64,000 nucleotides of DNA, taken from assembly GCA_037176725.1 (NCBI GenBank), contig JAZBRS010000077.1, forward strand, positions 3,534,001 through 3,598,000, given 5' to 3'. Every line of letters begins with the position of its first letter. Within the stretch, counting starts at the first letter, position 1. A program made the position numbers and the translations under genes. The DNA is from Posidonia oceanica (Eukaryota > Streptophyta > Magnoliopsida > Alismatales > Posidoniaceae). Below are positions 11,158 through 23,101 of the stretch, in pieces. Under the pieces are notes generated by a model. That model saw only the letters and a list, made by a program, of their open reading frames with translations. It was not told the origin of the DNA and did no database searches.

Positions 11158-11854
11158 GTAAGAATAGTTTAATATATTGTTTGAAATATGATATGAAAGC
11201 GTAACACTTGAGTGAGTTGAGATGGTACACTATAGCCAAATCGAAAAATTAGCTCAATATGTCATCAGATGCAAGTGGTGATTCCTAGTATGGCCTTTGC
11301 TGTTTGACGAATGCACCAGTTCAGTTGGTTGGCTTATCCAGAAATTTTAGGACCATGTACCACATTTACAAACATTGATAGTTAAGAATCAAACAGTCTT
11401 GTAGTTGTACTGGTCTCTGCGCTACAAACATAGGCTATGCTATCACCTTGTGGATGACTAATAAGTAAAAGATGGAAATCGCTCAAAGCTTTGCGTTCTG
11501 CTTGATTTTGATAACCTGCTTACAATCTATTAGTACAAGTTTGAACTATATGAATTGATGAATTGCATAGTAATTTCTATTTGTTTTTTTAATGTCATAT
11601 AAGGGTTGTACAGCTTTGTTTAAGCTGGTTAGCCAAAACAAATTATTTTTAACGGTTAAACCAGTGGTTTGGTTTGCTTCAAAAAAAATCAAACCATTAG
11701 GTACGGTGTAACTTCCTATTTATTTTTAAAAAACTACATATATTATATACTAATTATAATAGATGAGTCACATGGGAACTCGTTTTTATTGTGGTCAAAC
11801 CATAACGGTCTAGGAGCATAACAGAAATTATTGCATTTAGCTTTTTAATTTTTT
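11158..11854. other. Intergenic DNA without recognisable feature
   Basis: No coding region is supported. Near 11595-11720 there are purine/pyrimidine words (GGTTAAACC, GGTTTGGTTTG) of the sort found at hAT ends, but I could not pair them with a partner. The last five bases before the next element (11855-11859, ATTTT) are its target duplication. Confidence 0.5.
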
Positions 11855-11859
11855 ATTTT

Positions 11860-12703
11860 TGATCCCTGCCCCTATCCCTCGGCTCGCTTGGCTGGCACTT
11901 AAAGAGTCCTGGATCGATGTTGGCTAGGAGTTGTTGGTGGCTCAAGTGGCTGATTGATGGTGGTCTGCAAGCACGAAAGAAGCGACCAGAGGTCCTCGAC
12001 CGAGTATGAGTCGACGAGAGATGCTCCGATGCTTAAGTAAGTAAGGGGAGGATCAGGTTTTAAGAGGGTTGTAGTAGAACAAGAGTTGTAACCATTCACT
12101 GGTGTGCGATGGGTTGTATTTATACCTGAGTGATCACTGGAGGTCATCAAGGAGCATGTGCAATAGCTATAATGGCCTGGACGCATATCAAACTTTAGCT
12201 AGAGAGTCGCACATGGTTTAATGGCTCCACCAATGGTGCCAGGCAGCACTAGTGTCAGTGGTTAATGCCGCCCTGATATGAGCATGTAATGCTACCAGGC
12301 GTGTGGGGAGCTGTGCTGGTCTAAGCGGTAAGGTGCTAAAGGACTTTGCATGTACAGGGAAGTCAGGGTGTGCCTACACACCCACGTGAAGTCCCTTGGG
12401 ATGTGCGTTGTTCTAGCGAGTCTGGGGCATTTGGCAAGAGCTAGTTGTGCGACATGGCCTAGGCGTCTAGCCGATCTTGAAGCAGGGCATCTGGCCAACT
12501 CCGAAGTTAGACACCCGGTCGGTTTTGTCGAGGAGGCTTGGGACTATTTGCTATGTGGCTCGGGTGTCTTTAGGTTATTTGCCAGAGGTCTTGTGCTCAT
12601 CACTGGCTCTTCTGGCGGGTCAAGGCCGGCGCCTATGTGTTTTTAGGTTGTTTGCCTAGGGCAATCCCGTCATGGTCTACGCCGGACAGAATATCCCGCA
12701 TCA
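11860..12703 (-). repeat. 3' LTR of the gag-only Tat-like element
   Basis: An 844-bp repeat starting TGATCCCTGCC and ending CCGCATCA on the + strand. It matches the split right LTR along its length, for example CGATGCTTAAGTAA and AGGATCAGGTTTTAAGAGG. A minus-strand TATAAATA box is at 12117-12124. Confidence 0.88.
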
Positions 12704-12722
12704 AGAGTCCCCCACTTCGATA
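12704..12722 (-). other. Polypurine tract of the gag-only Tat-like element
   Basis: Minus-strand AAGTGGGGGACTCT immediately precedes the 3' LTR start TGATGCGGG. This fixes the orientation of the element. Confidence 0.75.
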
Positions 12723-12879
12723 GTTGACTTGTAGATTGACTACCAAAGTAGCCAAAACTGGCTCAACAGGCGTGTGGCTTTATGCCTTGATCGCTCCAGA
12801 TGCCGCATCTTGCAAGGACAAAAGGGCTAGTAGCAAAATGAGTTCCGAGGATTGAGTGCTCAGATCTTGTCAAGCACGG

Positions 12880-14045
12880 CATGAGCAGATCCTGTTGCAT
12901 CACTACTTAGACGATCGCACGCTCGGGTGCCCGTGCATGGCGTGAGCAGATCTTGTCGCAACACGACTTGGACGATCGTGCACTTGAATCTTGTCGAGCA
13001 CAACATGAGCAGATCTTGTCACAACATGACATAGAGAACTACACGCTCAGATCTTGTCGAGCACGACATCAGTGGATCTTGTCACAACACAACTTAGACG
13101 ACCGCATGCTTGAATCTTGTAAAGCATGGCATGAGTGGATCTTGTCATAACACAACTTAAACGACAGTACACTCGAGTGGCCGAGCATGGCGTGAGCGGA
13201 TCTTGTCGCAACACGACTTGGACGATCGTGCACTTGAATCTTGTCGAGCACATCAATGTAAGCAGATCTTGTCACAACACGACTTAGAGAACTACACGCT
13301 CAGATCTTGTCGAGCACGACATCAGTGGATCTTGTCACAACACGACTTAGACAACCGCATGCTTGAATCTTGTCAAGCATGGCATGAGTGGATCTTGTCA
13401 CAACACAACTTAAACGACAGCACACTCGAGTGGCCGAGCATGGCGTGAGCGGATCTTGTCGCAACACGACTTAGATGACCATACACTTGGATCTTGTCAA
13501 ACACAACGTGAGCAGATCTTGTCGTAACACGACTTAGACAATCGCACACTCAGGTGGCCAAGCATGGCGTAAGCGGATCTTATCACAACACGACTTAGAT
13601 GATCGCACACTTGGGTGGCCGAGCATGCCGTAAGCGGATCTTGTCGCAACATGACTTAGACAATCGTGCACTCAAATCTTATCGAGCACGACGTAAATGG
13701 ATCTTATCACAACACGACTTAGACGACCGTGCGCTCGGAGCTTGTCGAGCATGGCATGAGCATATCTTGTCGCAATACAACTTAGTCGACCGTGCACTCG
13801 GATCTTGTTGAGCACGGCGTAAGTGGATCTTGTCGTAACACCACTTAGACGACTGCACACTCAAGTGGTTGAGCATGGCATGAGCAGATCTTGTCGCAAC
13901 ACAACTTAGATAACCACACACTCGGGTGGTCGAGCATGGCGTGAGCGGATCTTGTCACAACATGACTTAGACGACCGCACGCTCAGATCTTGTCGAGTTC
14001 GGTGTGAGTGGATCTTGTCGCAACACGACTTGGATGACTGCCTGC
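12880..14045 (-). repeat. 62-bp tandem repeat array in the 3'UTR of the gag-only element
   Basis: About 19 degenerate copies of a unit of about 62 bp, each with two GATCTTGTCG blocks: one in GTCGCAACACGAC, the other in GTCGAGCACGAC. Both contain GTCG..CGAC dyads with 4-5 base loops. It occupies the space between gag and the polypurine tract. Short frames in it are satellite translation, not genes. Confidence 0.85.
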
Positions 14046-14107
14046 AGCTGGCACAATAGAAAATGACAGAAATTCGCAGCATACACAAAGTAGTAGGGAG
14101 GTTCACT

Positions 14108-15377
14108 CTAATAATATGTTAGCAAAATCATACACACGCATTTACATGCAATGGTTACAGATAGCGCTCCTAATGTATACTTGTTGGGTGCGAGTCCTTC
14201 TAGGCTGGAGAGCTCACTCAGTCTGTCGTTGCCCCCCTGAGAGTCAATCATTGACCTACCATGCATGTTGATCATCTTTGGTTGCCAAGGTCTAGGTGTG
14301 TGCTTACGTCTCTCCTCCTGTCTGCTGTTAACATAGCAGGCGAGCCGGCCCCGACAGACCAATGTCTCGATCTCTTCCTTCAACTGCCTGCACTCCTCAT
14401 TGGTGTGTCTACCGCTCCGATGGAAATCGCAATAGGCACCCTTGTTGTCCCTTCGCCTCGAGTGTGTCTTCAAGGGCTTGGGCCACCATAGTCGCGTGGT
14501 GTCACTCACTTCTATGAGTAGCTATGCCCTAGAGACGTTTAGCAGTGTATAATGGTGGAACCGCTACTTTGCAGCATTCAACCAGCATGATCGGTTGCTC
14601 TGCTTTTGATCTTGGCGATGGGGTCGATCACCCCGATGGAGTCTGGCTGAGCCCATCCGTCTGACCCCCTTTGATTGAGGTGGGCTGGTCTCTTCTCTAC
14701 ACTGCAACCTTGGCCTTGTCCAGCGATGACACACTTGTTGGCCCTCTCTAGGGACCTCGTCAAGATTGTAGGAGCGTGTGAGCTCCAAATGTGCTAGGCC
14801 CTATTGGAAAGCTACAAGGTTAACATCCTCCTTCGGGTCGGGGATATCGGTGAGCTCAACATTGAAGTGCGGGATGTAGCTCCTCAATGTCTCCCTTGGC
14901 CTAACGATGGAGAAGAAATGGTTGGAGACTTTGACCCTCCTCTGAAGACCCACAAAATGGGCATAGAACGCATGGCTTGATTCCTTAAACTGGTAAACCA
15001 AACCACTCTTTAGCCTCAAAAACCACATCCGAACTGGACCCCTCAAGGTGATGGGGAAGATCCAACACAAGATGGCATCAGATGCCATTTGCACTCCCAT
15101 CACATCCCAGAAGGTCATCATGTGGTCCACAGGATCAATGGTGCCATTATAGGACTCTAGGTGTGATATCTTGAACTTTGCTGGGAGCGGCTCTGTTTTC
15201 ACCACTTTCACAAAGGGAGAGGGCATAGCCTTTTCTGCACTGCCCCAAAGGGTGCTCTTCCCCTTCTGCATTTCCATCATGTGTTCCTCCATCTACACGA
15301 AATGATCCTGGACACCCACTCTGCTTAGCTTGGTGAGACAGTGCACTTAGGACTACTGGTCCTTCTATCCTCAGCAT
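14108..15377 (-). pseudogene. Tat-lineage gag (frameshifted)
   Basis: Capsid gene of a Tat-type gypsy element in at least two frames. The segment 15292-14801 carries the Retrotrans_gag core: FKISHLESYNGTIDPVDHMM, then CWIFPITLRGPVRMWFLRL, and RETLRSYIPHFNVEL. The frame is lost near 14800. The C-terminal part (14509-14108) has the Tat/RIRE2-like motif YCDFHRSGRHTNEECRQLK followed by EIETLVCRGRL. The element carries no pol, so Gag would be its only product; here it is broken. The true start is uncertain and may lie upstream of 15292, since the minus frame beginning near 15377 also encodes serine/glycine-rich sequence. Confidence 0.75.
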
Positions 15378-15523
15378 CCTACTTTGCTGGCTCCTTCAAG
15401 AGGAATGCTACTATATCTTGCTGCACCTTAAAGGCCACAGGCATGATCTCCATGGAGGTCTCAGTCGAATATCCCTTTGAACGCGTTAGACCGGCATAAG
15501 ACCATCACAAGCGAGGAAATGAT

Positions 15524-15545
15524 GTTTCCCATAGACAGCGCCAAC
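15524..15545 (-). other. Primer binding site region of the gag-only Tat-like element
   Basis: Directly inside the 5' LTR the minus strand reads GTTGGCGCTGTCTATGGGAA. This is the leader type found in Tat-lineage elements (TTGGCGC..GTCT.TGGGAA). I do not assign the tRNA. Confidence 0.6.
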
Positions 15546-15806
15546 TCATCCCAACCCCTCTCTCTCGGCTCACTTGGCTGGCGCTCGTCAATCTTGGATC
15601 GACGTTAGCTAGGAGCTACTGATGGCTTAGGGTGATTGCCAAGCTGATCGACAGCGATCTACAAGCAAGAAAGAAGTGAAAAGAAGTTCTTGACTAGGCG
15701 TGAGCCAACTGAAGATGCTCCGATGCTTAAGTAAACAAAGAGAGGATCAGGTTTTAAGAGGATTGTAGTGGAACAAAAGTTGTAACATTTCGCTAGTGTG
15801 TGATGG

Positions 15807-18800
15807 TGTGACCGTCCGCCGCTCGGGCCCATGGCGGTTCTCGCAACGCTGCCATAGCTCGCGATGTGATCGTGCTGTGAGAGAGGGAGGGAAGTCGCAG
15901 TCAGCAATGAATCCAAGGAGAAACTCGACTCGAAAACATCGGGAAAACACGAAATAATAAAAGATAAGACAAAAGGGAGTCGCCACCTAGTCTATTATCG
16001 GGAAGACGAGGAAAACCGAGGAAAAGTATAGAAAACAAGTAAATGAATGCAATGCTATGCAAAATAGATGACTCGTGCCAAGGACGAGGGCAAAATAGTC
16101 ATTGCAGGCTAGAGAAAGGGTAAGGACTCCTATTACGAGCGGGGATGGTGTTAGACACCCCCGACACGCCCGAGAAGTCAGTCTTTCTTGCCTAAACGCT
16201 CACATATGCCGGATGTCGGCAATTGCTTGCCTTTACCATACGCCCGTAGGCGATAGATGCCATGTTATGAATGCTTTAACTACTTAAAGTACCTAAATGC
16301 CATGTATGGAAATTAAACGTGCTGTCTACACGCTCAGCAACGCTGCCAATGTTCCGAACCAAGCAAATCCTGGTTCGTATGAACTCCAGGTAGTAAGCAT
16401 CACTGCCCTAATGCAAATGCAAGCGATAAAACAAAACGCCGATAAAACCACGCAATGCAAGCGACATGCAAAGGGGAAGCAAGTAAAACAGGTCCGAGGC
16501 AAAAACCACAGGAAAACGCGCTATGCAAGGTGTAAAACTGAAAACAAGGGTCTGGCAGCATGCACAGGTGTTACAACATGTATCAGAGGCGATAAAACGC
16601 GAAAAACGGTAAGCGAAACCAAATCGGCGCTTAAAAACTGAGTTAAGCCAACTGTAAGTGTTGGACGCAGCTATGACCTGCGTCCAATGTTGGACGCTGG
16701 GATAGTTGGCGTCCAACACAAGCAGAAGGCAAAAAAGCATGCAGTGGAGAAATCGATGCATTCTAGGATGTATGGATGTAATGCCAATGCAATGATACAG
16801 TAGAATATGTGTATGACATGCAGAGCAATCAAGGCAGCAAATCAAAAATGATTTCAGAGTAAGATGCAAGCATAAAACTGGATTTAAACAAAGCATGGTG
16901 TTGGACGCTAGAGTACACAGCATCCAATACTGGACACTGAAGGACTCTACGTCCAACACTCTGCAAACAGATACAAGGCAAAATAGCATGCAAACTGATA
17001 GAAAATCACAAAGGCATGCATCTAAGTTGCTGTAAACAGGTATAGACTAAACATGCAAACACAGGACATGTAAAATTGCAAAAAAAATCAACATCTGCAA
17101 AGCATGCAAAGAAAGAAACTCAACCAGAGTGTTCGACGCAAGCTGCACCTGCATCCAATATAGAACGTAAGGAATGCCAACGTCCAATACAAGGGAAGGC
17201 ACAGATATAAAAGAACCTGCGAGAAACCTTGATAAAAAAGCGAAGAAAGCTTGACTACAGTCACTGAGAGGGCCAAGCACACACATACAAGCATGGATCA
17301 AGCCAACATAAGATATCAGAGCATCATGCAAGCATTCAAACAACAGCAGATGAGCAGCAAAATAGGACGCAGAGCATATCTACGTCCAACATAGGATGCA
17401 GACAAACCCTGTGTCCAACACATAAAAGTTGCAAATCATGCTGCAAGAAGGAACTGAGCTTGGAAATCACTTAGGCATGCATGCAAGCTATAGAAAGTAG
17501 ACTAAACCAGAGCATGCAACGTAGAATAAGCAAGCATTCCATATAAAACATTTTTAGAAGCATACATGAGGAAATATGGAAATAAAACACATGCAATTCA
17601 GCATGTAACATGGAGAGAAGCTTGCAAACTTGAAAAATAGTTGCCATGAGGGTCAAACACTGCTAGGCATGTATGGAGCAAGTTTAAAACTTAAAAGGAA
17701 GCAAAACTCAAGCATGGCAGCAAGTACAAGCATGTAGATAGATAGAACGCTAGACACACCAGCGTCCAACGTTAGATGCAGGGTGTGCCAGCGTCTAACA
17801 CAAGCAGGAGGCACACTGAGCTAAAGCAAGAAATAAAGATCCAAGCAAGGATCCATACTTGGCATAAATCATGCAATAACATTCATAAGCATCAAGGGAG
17901 GCATTTAAAGCAAGCTCACAGAATTGCAACTAAATCATGCTAACATAAATGCAAAATAAAGCAAAATGGAATAAACAGTCAGCAGAGGTGTTGGACGCTG
18001 CCTTAGGGCACGTCCAACGTTGGACGCACCAAGATGCGCGTCCAACAAGTCGGAAAGCTTCTCGACCGAGATCAATGGCCAATCTTGCCAAAAATCCCAA
18101 GGTGACTTGCTAAGAAGCAAGAGTGAGTGATGACGAGCATGGTAGTATGCTCGGCTTGCAGTGCTCAAGGGACGGCTGAGGGAGGTTGCTGAAAGCTCGG
18201 GGATGGTCGTGGGAGATCACTGGAGCTCTGGGGACTTGTGAATTTTCTGGCAAACGAGTGTGGTGGTCTCTGGAAGAGGGTGAAGTGGCTGATTTTGTTC
18301 ATAGGTTCATGGCTTCATTTTCAACGGTGGCAGAGGTTTGCAGGTATGGCAGCGGCTCGGGCAGGCATTGGCAGGACGTGCTTATGAGTGGGGAGGCCAC
18401 GAGGGATGTGGCGTGCACGGCGAGCAGGCGTGGCCTTAGCAGGCGCGCTCAGAAGATGGCGTGCACGGCGAAAGGCGTGGCCAGCAAACGGTTGGGCAAA
18501 AACGTCCAAGCGAGTGCGCAGCGGGAAAGTGGGGGTAGGTGGCAAGCTGTACGGGCAACATCGGGGTGAAGTACCGGTTGGAGGGGCGAGCCAAGTGGCT
18601 GGGCTGTCCGAGGGGCACGGCGAAGCTGGCAAAGGGCGGCCCTAGGCACGGCGGAGAGCGAGCCAAAGGGCTGCCGCTGCAACGTCCCAAAGTGGCTTCA
18701 AGACTGTTTTGGCATTTTAGGCTTAGGTTGGGATTTGGGTTTAAGGTTTAGGTGATGATTTTGGGGTTTAGGTGGGGTTTGAAAGAGAAGAAGCCACCCT

Positions 18801-18864
18801 AGAGTCCGAGCAAGTTTACAGGGGAGTCCGCCATCTTCCAAGCAGTCAAAATGAAGTGTCAATA
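15807..18864 (-). mobile_element. Nested solo LTR of a Tat/Ogre-like element
   Basis: A 3,058-bp insertion splits the LTR between GATGG (15802-15806) and GATGA (18865-18869), a 5-bp duplication with one mismatch. On the minus strand it starts TATTGACACTTCATTTTGAC, matching TGTAGACACCCCATTTTGAC at 58245, and ends GGACGGTCACA. It contains the conserved Tat block (minus strand, about 16100-16185) and a region of strong similarity with 63190-63370. No internal region or second LTR is present, so it is a solo LTR left by LTR-LTR recombination. Confidence 0.85.
16659..18047. repeat. Six paired-hairpin modules (GTTGGACGC..GCGTCCAAC) in the solo LTR
   Basis: Modules of about 60 bp lie near 16659-16721, 16902-16960, 17131-17190, 17362-17425, 17742-17800 and 17989-18047. 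The best copies hold two adjacent dyads: TTGGACGCA..TGCGTCCAA then TGTTGGACGC..GCGTCCAACA (first module), and GTTGGACG..CGTCCAAC then GTTGGACGC..GCGTCCAAC (last). Arms are 8-10 bp and loops about 8-13 bp. The middle modules are decayed. Confidence 0.85.
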
Positions 18865-19591
18865 GATGAATTGTATTTACACCTGAGGGTGATCGCTGGA
18901 GATCATTAAGGAACGTGTGCAGCAGCTAGGATGGCCCGAATGCATGTCAAACTCTAGCTGGAGAGTTACACGTAGTTTGGTAGCTCCACCAGTGGTTTCA
19001 AGCGACACTGATGTCAATAGTTAATGCTATGATAGGAGCATGCTGTGCTGCTAGGCGTGTGGGGAGTTGTGTCAATCTAGGTGGTAAGGTGTCAGAGGAC
19101 TTTGTGTGTATAAGGAACTGTGTTAATCAAGGTGTGCCTGCACACCCATGTGAAGTCTCCTTGGGATGTTCATTGTTCTAGCAAATCTAGGGTGTTTGGC
19201 AGGAGCTGTGCAACATAACCTAGGTGTCCTATCGATCTTGAAGCATGGCGTCCAGCCCAACTCCGAAGTTGGGCGCCCGACTAGTTCTACCGAGGAGACT
19301 TGGGACCGTTTGCTGTATGGCCCTGGCATCTTTAAGTTGTTTGCCTGGGTCTTCTACTCATCACTAGGCTCTTCTGACAGGTCGAGGCTGGCGCTCAAGT
19401 GTCTTTACGTTGTTTGCTCTAAGCGATTCGGTCGTGATCCAAGCTGAACAGAATATCGTGCATCAATTTTAATTTTTAGTTGTTTTCCATTTGGCTTATC
19501 GAAAAATCTTTTTTTTTGTCGATAGGTTTAGAGTTGCATTTTTTGTCCTTTACCCCTTTTTGTAGCACTATTATATCTTATGAAATTTCTA

Positions 19592-20115
19592 GGGATTTTT
19601 GCTTGAATACCATTAAAAACATAACGAATAACTTGTATATCTTTCTAAAATAGCTAATTACTTATATACCTTCGTAAAAATCAACGTTATGTTTACATAT
19701 CCTTCTATTAGTCTGCCATTAATACTAAATCACCAACCTAGAGTAAACTTCTAACCTAGTACATGAAAAGACAAAAATACCCCTACCAATTTAGTTAAAA
19801 CTAACCCTCATATCATGCATTTTCCTTAGATTCTCCCTCATTTCTTTTCTTCTAGTTGTAACCCTAGCAATTTTTTTGCCACCATCTTCGATGAAGACAT
19901 GATCATTTGATAAGAATCAATGAAATTCACAATGAGGGCAAAATGATCATTTTAATGACAAAAGATGGAGCTAAAATCTTCTTTCCAATGTCTGTTAATC
20001 ATAAAGGTATTATAATTATAATTAATTATTTAAAAGTGTATATAAATAATTAACTATTTTATGAGGATATATGAACTATTCCCAATGTTTTCAAGGGTAT
20101 TCAAGCAAAAATCCC
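19592..20115. mobile_element. Short non-autonomous Mutator-like element (524 bp)
   Basis: The ends are inverted repeats starting GGGATTTTTGCTTGAATACC, recognisable over about 100 bp, with perfect 9-bp duplications AAATTTCTA (19583-19591 and 20116-20124). The TSD length and long TIRs indicate a MULE-type element. The interior (about 19740-19960) has no transposase. Confidence 0.85.
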
Positions 20116-20124
20116 AAATTTCTA

Positions 20125-22704
20125 ATTTCCTTCTTGTACCTGGAGAAACTGTTTCCCACCCTTGTTTCCTTCTTTCTCGAACACTTTAATGTCCACGTCT
20201 TAGACTTCTATCATAATAATGAGAGAGCAGTTCATCTCATTCTATGTTGACATAATTAATACTTCTTGGCACCAAACTAGTTATATAAAAGTTTGCCAAG
20301 TAAAACTATTAACCAAATCAAATCGACTTTTGAAAAATTTGCTTTGGTTTGGTTTCAAAAAGTATGGTTTTGTTCCCTTTGAAATTCTCCAAGCTGATCA
20401 ATATGGTTCGGTATGTGATTTTACACCCATGCACAGCTCTACGTTATAGTGATAATTATCTAAGAACCGACAAACTAAGTTATTGCTCTCTTCCCCACTC
20501 GTCAACATCCAGAACATGAAAATGAAAATTGGCAATGCCATATACATAAGAGGATGCTACTTTTTGACCTAATTAGCTATCTTGCTCACAGCTACTAATA
20601 AAATCGAGAAGCATGAAACATACATGAAACTTGACAGTTACAGAGAAAAGTTTGCTAGTCCAAAGAAACTTCACCCACCCAAAATAGAACATAGATGTTT
20701 GCAGACCATCTGGTATTTCAATCTATGGTAGCAGGAAAGGATTCGTTAAACATATTTGTACCAGGCTAATTACATTTCTGGCACATCATATTAATTGTAA
20801 GAAAACCAGGGTAAAAGAAAAAAAAACCTCTCAAACGTTTAAATAGCCATTTAGTGAGAGTAGCCGAAAGAATGATGAACCAACTAAGAGATACTACTCC
20901 TTCAATGTTACCATGGTTTGGCAGCTGAATTTATTTGCAAAGTAGAATAAATACGAGCAGATGTATTAACCTGATGCAGCCAACACCTGTCATGGATATT
21001 GACAACAGAATCAGCTTGACCACCCAAAATCAAGTACAAGTTAAGAGCAATTGAGCAACCCAGTCCTTATTAAAGAAATGTCAAATGCTTTTTCTTGAAA
21101 ACTCCCATTTAAGTAAGGAGTATGGACTGAATCCATCCACTTAGAAAGATGAAACAATGTTTTGAACAATGATAATGTTTGTGTGAGAATCCTGGAAGGA
21201 CTCGCATCAAAAAGCCATCAAGTAATTCATTTTCCAACCCCTAGAGCTAATACAATCTTTGATACCATGGTCATACCCAATGGGGGAATATTATACAGGT
21301 GAATAGTAGATCAGATTGGCTGCAAAGTTTGCCAAATGCAAATTCAGATGCATTTTGGGCAGTGAGGATCATGATTCTAAAAGCATCTCCTTTCTGCTAG
21401 ACAGTCTACGTGCATCAAAGTGCATGCCCATAAGCTTATTCAAGAAGCAACTAGTATTTGCATCTTGAGCTACAAGGAATTAGGCACCACAGAGCCTGTG
21501 CAGCTTCTTGCTTAATATTTCTTACAGAGCCCAAATTAAACAAGCAATTGATATTTCATGATCTTAATCATTAAGGCGGATTAAGAACTAAGAAATGAAG
21601 GCTAACTCTTATCAATCTTAAGTCCTAAGAAACCCAAAATGACATGACTGATACAAATTTATGAACAAATATAAATCACAACAATGAAATTCTTGCCATT
21701 GACCTTATGAAAAGGGAAGGTTTGCTAGTGATTTTACAACAAACTTGACGTTTGAATATAATTTTATTGAACTAATATAAACTTCACGACAGATAAAAAT
21801 CCCTGGAAAGTGGGAAGTAGAAAGACTGCACCTCCATCTCCAGCCCCTTATCAACCATCTCTACCCATAATTTCATAATTAATCCTCAAGGCATGTTTTA
21901 GCATAAGAAACTGTATCATCAGCTCCTTACCCTCACACTACCATCAGTCGTCTCTTTTGCAGGCCCTCCTGTCAACCATTGGGTCGTCAAATGAGCTGAT
22001 CAAAATAAAGGGAAGGACAGACGACGCAGTATCCGTTAAATGTTGAGGCGCATGCTCGTATAAGCACGTAACGCCTTTTTGGTACCTGAATGTTTTGGTT
22101 GGCAGTGAAGTTCCTGAGAATGATGTGGCAATGGTGGGACTCAAGATTTTGTCAAGGACTTTTTGAAGGCTTTAACTCATAAAAAGCCTTGTAGAGGTAG
22201 GTGCAGGCAAGGTTTTCAGAATCTAATCAGGGCAGGAACTGCAGTTCTCTATTGAAGAAGAAGAAGAAGAAGAAGAGACTTCCTCAAGTCATCTCTGCCA
22301 CTGCCACTGCCACTGCCTGCCTCCTTTCTTCGTTCTGAATCAGTGTCGAGATTCATGGATCAAGTATCTTTTTATCCCACAAACTGAACCAGAAAGTTGT
22401 ATCAGTTCAGCAGCCTGACCAGCTGGTCCACTCATCAGACAGCAACAACAGTCCAAAGGGTGGTTGTTGGACTGGTGGTACACAGGTTCCTATTCAACCA
22501 GCTACTCTGGGCTGGTTTTCCAAATCCTTCTCCATTCTTCTTTCTTCTTCCTATTTGCAAGATAAAGCCCAATATTTAAACTCATTTTCATTTTTTTCTA
22601 ATCTTGATGTTTTTAACAAGTTTCATGTCCTATGAACCTATATTTACTTGTTTATTGATTTTTTTACTTAATATCAAGGGTAATAAATTATTAAATATAT
22701 ATAA
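20125..22704. other. Intergenic DNA without a recognised gene
   Basis: Moderately AT-rich unique-looking DNA. I could not support any coding exon. Near 20425-20445 a sequence ACACCCATGCACAGCTCTA resembles a hAT end, without a found partner. A (GAA)n microsatellite lies at about 22251-22277. A minus-strand frame at 21944-22144 has no recognisable domain and is not called. Confidence 0.55.
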
Positions 22705-22713
22705 TTTTTTGAA

Positions 22714-22815
22714 GAGTTAATGTCATTTTGATATCCTAAATTATAGTCGATTTTTACATTACTACCTTTGACTTTAAAATGATTCAATTTGATACCTCAA
22801 CTTTCATTTTATTTC
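22714..22815 (+). repeat. Left TIR of the MULE
   Basis: Matches the reverse complement of about 28140-28240 with scattered mismatches, for example TTATAGTCGATTTTTAC and TCAATTTGATACCTCAACTT in both. Confidence 0.85.
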
Positions 22816-23101
22816 AAAAGCAAATTTAAACACTAATGCCGTTAAATTCTTTCAATTTTTTTCCGTTATACCCTTTCTAAATAAACCTTGTCTTTCTACC
22901 CCTCTCCCATTTCCGCTTGCGTCCACATCCTTTCTCTCTACCTCTAACAATCGTGTCCGGACCCTTTCTCTCCACCACCGACAATCGCATCTAGACCCTT
23001 TCTTTCCACCTCTGGTGAGCGTCCAACGATGATCTCTCCACCTTCGGTGACTCTCTCCCTCTCAGTCAAAAATTTTGTTTCTGATTTATGATACTATCAA
23101 C

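Larger units (their letters stand above)
11860..19465 (-). mobile_element. Gag-only Tat-like Ty3/gypsy element (TR-GAG type) with a nested solo LTR
   Basis: Complete element flanked by 5-bp duplications ATTTT (11855-11859 and 19466-19470). LTRs are 11860-12703 and 15546-19465, the latter interrupted. From right to left on the minus strand: 5' LTR, PBS, gag, 62-bp tandem array, polypurine tract, 3' LTR. No pol domain is present. Without the nested insertion it is about 4.5 kb. Gag-only elements flanked by LTRs (TR-GAG) are a described class of plant non-autonomous retrotransposon; mobilisation would need Pol from a Tat relative. Confidence 0.88.
15546..19465 (-). repeat. 5' LTR of the gag-only element, split by a solo LTR
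   Basis: The two parts, 15546-15806 and 18870-19465, together match 11860-12703 (857 against 844 bp). The inserted piece is 15807-18864 plus one target copy. It starts TCATCCCAACCCC where the partner has TGATCCCTGCCCC, and ends GTGCATCA. The TATA box region after the insertion reads TATTTACA, mutated relative to TATTTATA in the partner. Confidence 0.85.

Noticed and set aside
16408..16989. 193-codon minus-strand frame in the solo LTR
   Set aside because: It spans the hairpin modules and repeated CATTTGCATTTGC-like words. The Cys/Leu-rich product has no recognisable domain, and the related LTR at 62800-63250 has different frames.
11595..20445. Possible hAT pair: GGGTTGTACAGC near 11595 and CATGCACAGCTCTA near 20440
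   Set aside because: The inverted match is weak and no 8-bp duplication flanks it.
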